NCBI RefSeq assembly: GCF_020966755.1
Contig: NZ_JAJKFT010000004.1
Coordinates: 1,364,001-1,428,000 of the forward strand
Source: Blastopirellula sediminis
GTDB taxonomy: Bacteria; Planctomycetota; Planctomycetia; Pirellulales; Pirellulaceae
DNA: 64,000 bases
Reading direction: 5' to 3'
The notes under the pieces were generated by a model, which was not told the DNA's origin, made no database searches, and saw nothing but the letters and a program-made list of their open reading frames with translations. Positions 50,620 through 59,712 of the stretch are shown here, piece by piece. Within the stretch, counting starts at the first letter, position 1. Each line of letters begins with the position of its first letter. A program made the translations under genes and the position numbers.

Positions 50620-51349
50620 GTTTAGCGGAGTCTGCTCTTGACGAGAAAAGAAGCGGAAGGGCTGCGCGGAAAGCGGGTATTAAGACATTTCAGGACTGGC
50701 GTTTCGTTCTCATCGACTCGGTGGACGTTAAGGTTTAGCTATTCTTGCCCGCCGCAACCTCCGCCGTATCGACGAATGTCTTGGATTGAACTCGGTCTCG
50801 GAGCGTCGCGAATTGCTATCGTTCGTGAGTTGGCAATATCATAGTTGCGAATGAGGTCGGTTTCATCCTGGAAGCGAAGGCTACGGCGACGATCGGCTGC
50901 AGGAAAAAACTACGATTTCCATCCGGATCGACCTTACATGGGAGAGGGCCGAGTTCGCGGCGAATGGCGCCCGGCCTTCATGCGTTGATCAAAGGAGGAT
51001 AAGGAGTCGATCGCTGTTCTCGGTGCGTTGCAATAACATCGACGTCAGGCAATGAGTTTCCCGCTGGCAACGCGAGCGCGAACCGGAAGTAGCTTCCGGT
51101 CGAAAAGGTGAGATTTCAGCCCCCTGCGTTGCGATCAACCCACCGGCGCCACGTAGAGTTCCGACGGAGCGCTTGAACGCGAATCGCCCGCTGTAGGCCG
51201 ACTCGCCAGGGCCGCTGGGATCGGGGAATTTAGGGGGCAGCCCACTCGCCGAAAGATTTTTCTCGTCCGCCCCAAAAAAATGTTGACGGGTTCTACTACA
51301 ACCTGTAGTTTTACATTTGTAATACTCAGGCGGAGAACAGGAGTCGATC
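50620..51349. other. Divergent intergenic region between the Ter cluster and the BlaI gene
   Basis: 730 bases with no convincing gene; a 68-codon frame at 50638-50844 is doubtful. It contains a short perfect hairpin ACCGGAAG/CTTCCGGT at 51082-51100, a strong AAAGGAGG near 50993 not followed by a start codon, and the BlaI-type operators at 51296-51322. Confidence 0.55.
51283..51322 (+). promoter_or_regulatory. Promoter with two BlaI-type operators
   Basis: A -35-like TTGACG (51283-51288) is followed by two inverted repeats, CTACA-ACC-TGTAG (51296-51308) and TTACA-TT-TGTAA (51311-51322). The second contains TACAnnTGTA, the BlaI/MecI operator core. They cover the -10 region and lie 28 bases before the repressor start, so the BlaI protein probably represses its own operon. 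Confidence 0.7.
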
Positions 51350-51736
51350 GTGAAATTAGGCGGCCGTCAGCTGGCAATTATGAATATTCTCTGGGAACGG
51401 GGGGAAGCGACCGTTGCCGATGTTCAGGCGGCGCTCGACGTCGAGCGTGATCTCGCCTATTCGACCGTCGCGACCGTACTTTCGCGGATGGAGAAGAAGG
51501 GGCTGGTCACGCATCGCGTCGAAGATCGCGTCTATTTCTACCAGCCGGCCGTGACCAGAGATGGCGCCGGCAAGTCGATGATCGGCGATGTGATCGCGCG
51601 GGTCTTTGGGGGGAGTCCGGCCGAATTAGTGAATCACTTGCTCGAAAGCGAGAGTATCGATTCGTCGGAACTGCAGCGAATCAAGGAATTGCTTCGCAAG
51701 CATGAAGCCGAGCAAAAACGAGGAGATTCTCGATGA
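51350..51736 (+). CDS. BlaI/MecI/CopY-family repressor
   Basis: 128-residue repressor. The winged HTH (ELQLAIMNILWERGEATVADVQAAL-type sequence, then YSTVATVLSRMEKKGLVTHRVEDRVYFYQP) and a C-terminal dimerisation helix are clear. The start is GTG at 51350 after CAGGAG. It overlaps the M56 gene by 4 bases. Release probably requires cleavage by the downstream M56 protease, as in BlaR1-BlaI systems. Confidence 0.92.
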   Translation: MKLGGRQLAIMNILWERGEATVADVQAALDVERDLAYSTVATVLSRMEKKGLVTHRVEDRVYFYQPAVTRDGAGKSMIGDVIARVFGGSPAELVNHLLESESIDSSELQRIKELLRKHEAEQKRGDSR

Positions 51737-54315
51737 TCGAATCGACCTTGCTCGCTTTCTTCGTCACCTACCTGATTCATTCAACTGCGTTCGTGCTCGC
51801 CGCTTGGGGGATTCTGCACTTCTGGGCGAGCAGCTTTCGCCCCGAGATTCGGATTTTTGCCTGGAAGGCGGCGCTCGTACTTCCCTTTGCGTCGGCGCTG
51901 GTCGTATCGACAAGTGCGTTTCCACACTTCGGTTTCCGTTGGGCGATTCATGACGCTGCAGCGAGCGTCGCGACGCTTTCCGAAGGGGGAGACGCGACCG
52001 CGATTCTAGATCGACCCGACCTTGTTTCTCTTCCGATAGAGAACAACTCGTTCGATTCTGCCGAGATGAGCCGTATGGACTCGTCGGCCGAGCGAGTTGA
52101 TTACTCAGCAAAGATCGGGACGACGAAACCTTGGATCCGGTGGCAGGATGCCGTTTGGCTGCTATGGGGAACGATCGTCTGCGGTTTCTTTGGGCGGCTC
52201 GGCTTCCAGGCAGTACGGCTTGAACGACTGAAACAACGAGCCCGGAAATTGACCGGCAGTTACCTGAACGCTTCCCTCGGCAAGATTCAAGCGGCGATGG
52301 GAATACAACGCACGGTCGATTTGTATCTCTCGACCGAGATCGACAGTCCCATCACCGGCGGCGTCTGGAGGTCGTTTATTCTGCTGCCAGAAGATTGGCA
52401 ACGTGAACTCGCCTTCTCGAACAGCAGCTCGCATGAGAACCGTTACCGAGACGCCGAAGCGATCTTAGGACATGAACTCGCGCATGTTGCCCAGGGGGAC
52501 GCCATCTGGACTTTGATCGCGCACCTGGTGGTAGGGCTCATTCCCTGGCAGCCGCTGAACCGTCTCGTCTGCCGACAAGTCCGCAAGGAAATGGAATATG
52601 TCGCCGATCGCTTCGCCGCTCGCACGTTGGGAGACGGCGTTTCGCTCGCCAAGTGCCTGGTAAGCATTGGCGAACGACGCGCGATCGCCAACTGCAAGCC
52701 GCAAAACTCGATCCTGGCGACCGGAATGGCGACTTACCGTTCGGAACTGGGACTACGCGTTGAGGAACTACTAACTCGCAGCCACGAAAATCCCAGCCGC
52801 AGCAGCTGGAATCGAATTCTTGCTTGTCTCGCCGTGGGAATGATCTGCTTGTTTTTGATCATTCCGAAAGCGGTCTCCCACTCTTCCCACTTAGATACCA
52901 GGACCCTCTCCATGAGAAATCAGGTTCTCACTCTGGCTGTTCTCGTCGGCCTCACCTCTCCGCTGGCCGCTGAAGAGCCGAAATCGCCCCAAGCCGAACG
53001 TGAAGCGGTTGCTCTGCAAACGTCTCCTGATGAGTTGCCTGCTGGCATCCGCAAGTTCAGCGGTATGGTTGTGGGAAGATTAGCCGCCAAGGATGTCGAA
53101 CGGGGGACGTTCGTCGTGCAGGTCGACGCGATCCCGCGCGTTTGGAAAAATAATGGCGCCGAGAACCCGAAGTCAATCGTCGGAAAGACGATCGAAGTGA
53201 GCGGCGTGGCCGGCAAGTTCCTGGACGTGCTCGTCGTCCTGCGGCCGGGCGAAACGGTCGAGTTCGAGTGCAAGCATGACGGCGAACGTCTTGTCTTTCC
53301 GGGAGAACTGCTCCGCAAGGTCGCTCCTTACAAGGTGGAAGACTATCCGGTTTTGCCGGAAGAATTTCGAGGATTTCGCGGGGAAGTCGTCGGCGATGTC
53401 GTACAAAAAGACCCCGAAACGTTTGAGTTGATCATCAAGGTCGCCAAGGTCGCGAAGACCTGGAATGAAAATGGCGCCAAGAATCCGGAAAGCATCGAAG
53501 GCAAAACGCTGATGCTGGCCGGTTTCTGGAATCGTCGCGAAGCGTATCACAACCTGAAGGTTGGCGATCGTATTCAAGTCGGCATGCAGCACATCGGCCG
53601 GCAGAGCGATCATCTGACGGTCGCCGAAGGGGTCCGGAAGGTTGATTCGCTAACCAGCGCTCCCGACGCGGAGATGGAAGCCCCGGAACCGAAGATGGAA
53701 CGCACTGACGGACAACGCGGCTTCCGCGGTCTGCTGGTCGGCAAGTTGACCGCCAAGGATAGCGAACGCGGAACGTTCTCGATCGTCGTCGATGCGGTGC
53801 CGCGGGTTTGGCGTAACAACCAGGCGCGCAATCCGAAAGGTCTGATCGGCAAGACGGTCGATGCGAGCGGCGTCCACAGCAACTTGTTAGACACGCTCGT
53901 CGTCGCTCGAATCGGAGATACGCTCGAATTCGGCGCGTTGGACAATGGAGAAGGTGAAATCCGCGTCGGCGAGGTTCTGCGCAAGGTCGCGCCGGTCGAG
54001 CCAGGCGACTATCCCGAACTTCCCGAAGCGTTCCGAGGCTTCAAGGGGCTGTTGAAAGGGAAGGTCGTCAAGAAAGACGATAAGATGCTCGACCTGAAAA
54101 TTGAAGTCACCGGAGTGGTTCGGACCTTCGAACAAAACCGTGCGAAAAACGCCGAGTCAATCGTCGGCAAAACTGTCGTGCTCTCCGGCTTTTGGCAACG
54201 CAAAGAAGCGTTCTACGACCTCAAAGAAGGGGACGTAATTCAGTTTGGCGCCGAGCATCCAGTGATGCTGACCGACAACCTCACCGTGATTGAGGGCGTC
54301 AAGAAGGTCGACTAG
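51733..54315 (+). CDS. M56 (BlaR1-like) peptidase fused to four repeat domains
   Basis: 860-residue membrane protein. Residues 1-390 form an M56 metalloprotease, with helices at the N-terminus, the zinc motif HELAH at 247-251, and a later EMEYVADRFA with the third ligand. A hydrophobic helix ends near 385. Instead of a penicillin-binding domain it then has MRNQVLTLAVLVGLTSPLAAEEP (from residue 394), which looks like a signal peptide, and four domains of about 100 residues (from about 441, 545, 663 and 766). The first and third resemble each other (VDAIPRVWKNN/VDAVPRVWRNN), and so do the second and fourth (AGFWNRREAYHNLKVGD/SGFWQRKEAFYDLKEGD). They probably face the periplasm. The ligand is unknown. 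Confidence 0.85.
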   Translation: MIESTLLAFFVTYLIHSTAFVLAAWGILHFWASSFRPEIRIFAWKAALVLPFASALVVSTSAFPHFGFRWAIHDAAASVATLSEGGDATAILDRPDLVSLPIENNSFDSAEMSRMDSSAERVDYSAKIGTTKPWIRWQDAVWLLWGTIVCGFFGRLGFQAVRLERLKQRARKLTGSYLNASLGKIQAAMGIQRTVDLYLSTEIDSPITGGVWRSFILLPEDWQRELAFSNSSSHENRYRDAEAILGHELAHVAQGDAIWTLIAHLVVGLIPWQPLNRLVCRQVRKEMEYVADRFAARTLGDGVSLAKCLVSIGERRAIANCKPQNSILATGMATYRSELGLRVEELLTRSHENPSRSSWNRILACLAVGMICLFLIIPKAVSHSSHLDTRTLSMRNQVLTLAVLVGLTSPLAAEEPKSPQAEREAVALQTSPDELPAGIRKFSGMVVGRLAAKDVERGTFVVQVDAIPRVWKNNGAENPKSIVGKTIEVSGVAGKFLDVLVVLRPGETVEFECKHDGERLVFPGELLRKVAPYKVEDYPVLPEEFRGFRGEVVGDVVQKDPETFELIIKVAKVAKTWNENGAKNPESIEGKTLMLAGFWNRREAYHNLKVGDRIQVGMQHIGRQSDHLTVAEGVRKVDSLTSAPDAEMEAPEPKMERTDGQRGFRGLLVGKLTAKDSERGTFSIVVDAVPRVWRNNQARNPKGLIGKTVDASGVHSNLLDTLVVARIGDTLEFGALDNGEGEIRVGEVLRKVAPVEPGDYPELPEAFRGFKGLLKGKVVKKDDKMLDLKIEVTGVVRTFEQNRAKNAESIVGKTVVLSGFWQRKEAFYDLKEGDVIQFGAEHPVMLTDNLTVIEGVKKVD

Positions 54316-54356
54316 GAATTCGTCGCTGATATTACTCGAACCTGTGAGCCGGTCGT

Positions 54357-56753
54357 ATGAAGCGTTTGCTGGTCGCCTTTGTTGGAATCGTCTGCTTGTT
54401 GGCGGGCGCCTTGGAATCGGTTCGATCCGAGACGCTTCCGGCGAAAGGCGATCAGCCGTTCTTCAAAGACCCTTCGCAGGTCCCCGATTTTCAGCGTCAC
54501 GTGATTCCGCTGTTAGGTCGGTTGGGATGCAACGGAAGGTCGTGTCACGGTTCGTTTCAGGGACAAGGAGGTTTCCGGCTATCGCTGTTTGGATTTGACT
54601 TTCGCATGGACCTGGCCGGATTGACGGCCGACGATCGAATTGATCGGGCGCATGCGGCTGATAGTCTCGTGCTTCAAAAGGGGACGCTCCAGATCGACCA
54701 CGAAGGGGGCAGACGATTTGAAGTTGGCTCTTGGGAGCACGGACTACTTCAGCGTTGGATCGAGTCTGGCGCAAAGGGGATTGCTGTCCCGAGCAAACTG
54801 TCGCGGCTGGAAGTGACGCCTGACGAAGTGGTCTTTCATTCCAACGGAGCTTCCGCGGCGCTTCAGGTGATCGCCGTTTGGGAGAATGGCGATCGTGAAA
54901 ACGTGACGGAGCTTTGCCGCTTTCGCACGAATGACGATTCGGTCGTATCGGTCGACGGAAGTGGGGTCATGACCTCACAGGGCGTGGGCGACACCCATGT
55001 CGTCGTCTTTTACGACAATGGAATCGCCGCTGTGCCGGTGATGCGTCCGCGAGACGCGTCGCTCAAGCTTTCGTCCCATCAAACGCTCGCGCCGGGGATT
55101 GATTATTTTGTCAATGAAAAGCTGGATAAGCTTGGGATTATCCCTTCGGATATTTGCACCGACGCCGAATTTCTTCGCCGCGTGAGCATCGATCTCACCG
55201 GAACGCTGCCGACGCCTGACGAAGTGACTCGCTTTCTGGCCGACGCGAGTCCTGAAAAGCGACAGCGGAAGATTGATGAACTCTTGAATCGGCCTGCCTA
55301 CGCGGCATGGTGGGCGAACAAGCTGTGCGACTTCTCGGGATGCAACCCGCAGCAGCAAGCCGAACTGGGGCAGGAGACCTCGGTCCAGTGGTACATGTGG
55401 ACCTACAAGCGGTTGCTGGAGAACGCTCCCTATGACGAATTGGTGAGACGCATCGTTCTGGCCGAAGGTCGTCAACAGGGGCAGTCGTACGAGGAATATG
55501 CCCGCGAAATGTCGAGTTACTATCGCGAGCAAGACCCGCAAGATTTCGCCGATCGCGAGTTCATGCCGCATTATTGGACGCGTCGCAGCATGCAGAAGCC
55601 GGAGGACGCCGCTCAGGCGTTCGCCCACAATTTCCTGGGCGTTCGACTGCAATGCGCCCAGTGCCATAAGCACCCGTTCGCTCCCTGGACCCAGGATGAC
55701 TTCAAGCAGTTTGCCCGCTTTTTTGAGCCGATCAAGTTTGGCGTCCAGTCGCCAGACGAAAACCGCTATCGCGAGATCGCCAAGACGGTGGGCTTGAATG
55801 TGTCGGACAAAAATGGGGCTCCGATTCGTGACGACGTCCTGCGTCATGCACGGAAGGGACGAGTCATTCCTTGGCGTGAACTTTATGTCGCCGACCGCAA
55901 CTCGGAGGTTAATCTGGACTTGCTCAGAAGCAGAAAGATTTCCCTTGCGCCAGAGCTTGATCCGCGCACGCCGATCATGGAGTGGATGCTCGAACCGGAG
56001 AATTCGTATTTCGCCAAGGCTTTCGTGAACCGCGTCTGGGCCGGTTACTTTCATGTCGGAATCGTCGATCCTCCGGATGATCTAAATCCAGCCAATCCTC
56101 CCAGCCACCCGAAGCTGCTCGATTGGCTGACGCAGGGCTTTGTCGAAAGCGGTTACGACATGAAGTGGCTCCATCGCACGATTGCGTCCAGCGACGCGTA
56201 TCAGCGGAGTTGGAAGCCGAATGAAACGAACGAAGAAGACCGGCGCAACTTCAGCCGTGCGATTCCGCGGCGACTGCCGGCCGAAATCGTCTATGACTCG
56301 GTCAAACAATCCCTTGCCGCCAGCGATCAGCAACAAGAGGTGCGAACCGATCTGTCGCGCCGCGCGATTGGGCATCTCTCGATGCGTCTGGCCGGCACGT
56401 ACGCGATGCAGGTATTTGGCAAGCCCGATCGCGCCGTCAATTGCGACTGCGAACGGTCGAACCAATCGACCCTGTTGCAGTCGATCTTCCTCCAGAACGA
56501 TCCCCTGATCGACCAACGTCTGGAAGGGAGCGGCTGGCTGGAAGAACTCTCGCGACAAGAAGAGAGCTTGACCAAGGCGGATCACCCGGCGCTGGTGCGC
56601 GAGGCGTGGCTGAGAACGGTTTGTCGCCTCCCAAGTCCGGACGAAGAGACGCGGGCGCTCCAGCATCTCAGCTCCGCCGAGTCGACCGTGGATGGGATGC
56701 GTGACCTGCTTTGGGCGCTCCTGAACACCAAAGAGTACATCCTCAACAAGTAG
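54357..56753 (+). CDS. DUF1549/DUF1553 planctomycete cytochrome-like protein
   Basis: 798-residue exported protein with signal peptide (MKRLLVAFVGIVCLLAGAL). A CxxxCH variant (CNGRSCH) near residue 60 replaces the usual CxxCH of PSCyt1. A Big2-like domain covers about 140-235. DUF1549 follows (DYFVNEKLDKLGIIPSDICTDAEFLRRVSIDLTGTLPT), with a canonical CAQCH motif near 435 (LQCAQCHKHPFAPW) and DUF1553 at the end. The usual pairing with a DUF1501 protein is present 22 bases downstream. The biochemical role is unknown. Confidence 0.9.
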   Translation: MKRLLVAFVGIVCLLAGALESVRSETLPAKGDQPFFKDPSQVPDFQRHVIPLLGRLGCNGRSCHGSFQGQGGFRLSLFGFDFRMDLAGLTADDRIDRAHAADSLVLQKGTLQIDHEGGRRFEVGSWEHGLLQRWIESGAKGIAVPSKLSRLEVTPDEVVFHSNGASAALQVIAVWENGDRENVTELCRFRTNDDSVVSVDGSGVMTSQGVGDTHVVVFYDNGIAAVPVMRPRDASLKLSSHQTLAPGIDYFVNEKLDKLGIIPSDICTDAEFLRRVSIDLTGTLPTPDEVTRFLADASPEKRQRKIDELLNRPAYAAWWANKLCDFSGCNPQQQAELGQETSVQWYMWTYKRLLENAPYDELVRRIVLAEGRQQGQSYEEYAREMSSYYREQDPQDFADREFMPHYWTRRSMQKPEDAAQAFAHNFLGVRLQCAQCHKHPFAPWTQDDFKQFARFFEPIKFGVQSPDENRYREIAKTVGLNVSDKNGAPIRDDVLRHARKGRVIPWRELYVADRNSEVNLDLLRSRKISLAPELDPRTPIMEWMLEPENSYFAKAFVNRVWAGYFHVGIVDPPDDLNPANPPSHPKLLDWLTQGFVESGYDMKWLHRTIASSDAYQRSWKPNETNEEDRRNFSRAIPRRLPAEIVYDSVKQSLAASDQQQEVRTDLSRRAIGHLSMRLAGTYAMQVFGKPDRAVNCDCERSNQSTLLQSIFLQNDPLIDQRLEGSGWLEELSRQEESLTKADHPALVREAWLRTVCRLPSPDEETRALQHLSSAESTVDGMRDLLWALLNTKEYILNK

Positions 56754-56775
56754 CCCAATCCTCAGAGGCTCGAAA

Positions 56776-58044
56776 ATGACGCTATCGCGACGAAGTTTTT
56801 TGAAGGTGGGGGCATTGGGCGCCAGCTTGACGCTGAGCCAATACCTGGAGCTTCAAGCGGCGACCGGCAATCCCGATCTGGGAAGATCGGCGATTCTGGT
56901 GTTTCTGATGGGCGGCCCCGCCCACCAAGATACGTTTGATCTCAAGCCGGGCGCTCCTGCAGAGTACCGAGGACAGTTCCGTCCGATCAAAACCTCGGTG
57001 CCGGGGATCGAAATCTGCGAGCACTTGCCACGGCTCGCTCGTCATGCCGATCGCTATGCTTTGATTCGCGGCGTCACGCACAGTCTGGCCGATCATGGCT
57101 TGGGAACGCGCTATCTCATGACCGGAAATCTACCGACGCCGGTGGTCAATTATCCGCTGTATGGATCGGTGGTCAGCAAAGAGTTTTCCTCACGTCCTGA
57201 CATTCCCTCCTTCGTTTCGATTGACCGGCCGGTCGAAGGGCCCGGCTACTTGGGCGCCGAGTTCGGACCGCTCTCTACCGGAGAAAAACCGCAACACGGA
57301 CATCCCTTCCGCGTGCGGGGCATCACGCTGGACGGTTCGCTTACGCTGGAGAAGTTTAACTCGCGCAAGGAGTTGTTAGGGGACATCGATACCGCTTTCG
57401 CGGGCTTCGAGTCGTTAGACGATTCTGTCCGCGGTTTGAATCGTTTCTCGGAGCAAGCGTACCAAATCATCGCTTCCAAGCGGTCGCGGGATGCGTTCGA
57501 TTTGTCCCTGGAACCGGATCGCGAAGTTGACCGCTTTGGCCGGCACGATTACGGACAAAGCATGATGCTGGCGACGCGGCTGGTAGAAGCAGGCGTTCGA
57601 TTTGTGACCGTACTGCTGGAGGGTTGGGATACGCATCAAGACAATTTCACCCAACTCGGCAGAGAACTGCTCCCGAAATTCGATCAAAGCCTAGCGGCGA
57701 TGTTCGATCGCTTGGAAGAGAGCGGCCGCTTGGATACAACTTCGATTCTCGTCACCGGCGAATTCGGTCGTACGCCCAAGGTCAACAACAACGCCGGTCG
57801 AGACCATTGGGCGCGAGCGATGTGCAGCCTCATGGCCGGAAGCTCCGTCCGCACCGGGCAAGTCCTGGGGGCGACCGACGACAAAGCCCAAGGCCCCTTA
57901 CACGAAGGCTTTAGCCCAGACGACCTTGCCGCCACCTTCTTCCAAAGCATCGGTATCAATCCCAAGACCGAGTACGAAGCGAACGTGGGGAGACCCATTA
58001 CGCTCGTTCGCGATGGTTCGGTGATTCCCAACTTGCTGACGTAG
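56776..58044 (+). CDS. DUF1501 protein with Tat signal
   Basis: 422-residue exported protein. The N-terminus MTLSRRSFLKVGALGASL is a twin-arginine signal. The DUF1501 (sulfatase-fold) features are LVFLMGGPAHQDTFDLKPGAP, GVTHSLADHGLGTRYLMTGN, GEFGRTPKVNNNAGRDHW and the C-terminal LHEGFSPDDLAATFF. It is the partner of the preceding DUF1549/1553 protein. These pairs are very abundant in planctomycetes. Confidence 0.93.
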   Translation: MTLSRRSFLKVGALGASLTLSQYLELQAATGNPDLGRSAILVFLMGGPAHQDTFDLKPGAPAEYRGQFRPIKTSVPGIEICEHLPRLARHADRYALIRGVTHSLADHGLGTRYLMTGNLPTPVVNYPLYGSVVSKEFSSRPDIPSFVSIDRPVEGPGYLGAEFGPLSTGEKPQHGHPFRVRGITLDGSLTLEKFNSRKELLGDIDTAFAGFESLDDSVRGLNRFSEQAYQIIASKRSRDAFDLSLEPDREVDRFGRHDYGQSMMLATRLVEAGVRFVTVLLEGWDTHQDNFTQLGRELLPKFDQSLAAMFDRLEESGRLDTTSILVTGEFGRTPKVNNNAGRDHWARAMCSLMAGSSVRTGQVLGATDDKAQGPLHEGFSPDDLAATFFQSIGINPKTEYEANVGRPITLVRDGSVIPNLLT

Positions 58045-58075
58045 TCGTCCAGCGACGAATCGACGCTGGAACTAC
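58041..58075. terminator. Possible hairpin terminator between convergent genes
   Basis: Arms GTAGT + TCCAGCG (58041-58054) and CGCTGGA + ACTAC (58064-58075) pair with a two-base bulge. The stem includes the DUF1501 stop codon. A short pyrimidine-rich stretch follows on the plus strand. It is not a classical T-run. Confidence 0.4.
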
Positions 58076-58143
58076 TTCTTCAACTTGGCCCTGCCAAGCA
58101 ACGAAAATGAACGAGTTTCAGGCAGTTTGGAAAAACATTGCCG

Positions 58144-59196
58144 TTACTCGTAGGCAAAGCGAAGAACGCGGTTGTTATAGCTGTCGGCGATGTAGAGCCA
58201 GCCATCCTTCACCCTCGCCCCGTGAGGCCGCGCCAATTGTGAGGTCAAGGGATCGTCCGTAAGGGTAGATCCTTGGCTCTCAGGAATTCCCGCCAGTCGT
58301 TCAATCAATCCGGTATCGGGATCGTAGCGGCGGATCACGTGATTCTCTGCATCAGCGATGATCACACGATTCTTCGGGTCAATCGCTAGATGTTTCGGGC
58401 CATTCATTTTGGCCTCAATCGCCGGCCCGCCATCACCGGAATAGCCTTTCTTCCCGGAGGCGTTCACTACGGTTCGGATGCGACCTTTCGTATCCACTAC
58501 CGCAAGTGAGTTCCCATTTCGCGAGAGGATGTAGACATTTCCCTTGCGATCGGCCAACACGGCTCGTGGGTCCCTAAGCGAGGACTTCGCGGCCAGCGCG
58601 CCATCTTCTGATACGGCGTCTTCACCATTGCCCGCAAAGGTGTCGATTCGGCCTGTTTCCATATCCACGACACGGATACGACGATTCCCCAGATCGGTCA
58701 GATACAATCGCTTGAATTCCGGACCAAAGGAGAGCGAGAAGATGCCGCCCAGTTTGGCCTCCACCGCAGGACCGCCGTCGCCGGAAAAGCCTTTCTCGCC
58801 CGTGCCCGCGACTGTTGAGAGTTGGCCCTTCGCCATGTCCAGTTTACGGACGCGGTAGTTGAGAGTATCGGCAATGAACAGGCTGCCGTTAGGGCCGAGC
58901 ACGATGTCATGCATCGCCGTGAAAGTAACTTTTCGCGGATCTGGTTCTTCCCGAGCGCGCTCGGCGTTGTTTTTCGCTGTACCGGTAGCCCCGGCGATAA
59001 AGCTCAGCTCCCCTTTGGCGTCAATTTGGAACACGCGGTGGGGATCCATGAACTCGACGCCATAGATCTGCCCGGCATCATCGATATCCACACTGAAGGG
59101 CGCGACCAGGCCCACCTTATTTAAAGGTTCAACGGCCAGAAGCGACGCGCCGCTGACAGGTATTGCCAGTAAACAAAGCGTGATGACGGTTCGCAT
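58144..59196 (-). CDS. NHL-repeat beta-propeller protein, exported
   Basis: 350-residue protein with signal peptide (MRTVITLCLLAIPVSGASLLA) and about six NHL/beta-propeller repeats; units such as LFIADTLNYRVRKLD, YLTDLGNRRIRVVD, VIIADAENHVIRRYD and LYIADSYNNRVLRFA recur. The start at 59196 is preferred over the ATG-like codon at 59217 because AAAGAGAA precedes it. It probably acts in the periplasm as a binding or scaffolding protein. The gene converges on the DUF1501 gene. Confidence 0.88.
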   Translation of the reverse strand: MRTVITLCLLAIPVSGASLLAVEPLNKVGLVAPFSVDIDDAGQIYGVEFMDPHRVFQIDAKGELSFIAGATGTAKNNAERAREEPDPRKVTFTAMHDIVLGPNGSLFIADTLNYRVRKLDMAKGQLSTVAGTGEKGFSGDGGPAVEAKLGGIFSLSFGPEFKRLYLTDLGNRRIRVVDMETGRIDTFAGNGEDAVSEDGALAAKSSLRDPRAVLADRKGNVYILSRNGNSLAVVDTKGRIRTVVNASGKKGYSGDGGPAIEAKMNGPKHLAIDPKNRVIIADAENHVIRRYDPDTGLIERLAGIPESQGSTLTDDPLTSQLARPHGARVKDGWLYIADSYNNRVLRFAYE

Positions 59197-59712
59197 ATAT
59201 TCTCTTTTACGGATCATTCCAATGACCTTTGCTTGGCCAGACTGCTGAAAAAACAGGAGGCAACCCAGGAAGCCCTGCCTTTTTCACTTGAAACTGTGTG
59301 ACAGACACAGTCTACGACGATTCGCGAAACATTGCCAATCATCGCATTCAATTGCGTAAACTTCGGTGACCTGACCCCTTCAGCCGCGTCCTCGCAAACC
59401 GTTGCGAGTTCGTGGGACAAAACGACGCACGTCTATCCCTGCCTCAGCGAGCGCACGAAAAAACCCTGGTTCGGCTTCATTTGCTGAACCAGGGTTCAAG
59501 TGGAGTTTTCAGAAACCAGTTAGAACTTTTCAGCCTTGGGGTTTCCGCTACTGGCAACCGGCGGTGCTCGCTTTCCCATGGGCGAGCGTCTTGATGCGCC
59601 GTTTCATACGATTGCGAGGCGTTTGTCCCGTGCCGTTAGCGTGCGTCGATAACTAATACGCGGAGTAGATGACGCTGACGAAACCCCGCGATGTCGAGAA
59701 GTCTACTACGAA
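59197..59712. other. Intergenic region with terminator and possible small RNA
   Basis: 516 bases. It contains the minus-strand terminator at 59458-59496 and upstream of it (toward 59700) a stretch with hairpin potential (GCTCGC/GCGAGC near 59570-59590). A short inverted repeat CTGTGT/ACACAG lies near 59293-59311. No convincing gene; the promoter of the NHL gene should be near 59200-59300. Confidence 0.5.
59458..59496 (-). terminator. Rho-independent terminator of the vWA/TPR operon
   Basis: On the minus strand, AACCCTGGTTC (59496-59486 as its complement) pairs with GAACCAGGGTT, an 11-bp perfect stem with a 13-base loop, followed by six T (59463-59458). It ends transcripts from the 59713-63333 gene pair, leaving a 3' UTR of about 220 bases. 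Confidence 0.75.

Noticed and set aside
50638-50844. 68-codon plus-strand frame opposite the Ter promoter region
   Set aside because: Arg/Ser-rich composition, no ribosome-binding site and no motif.
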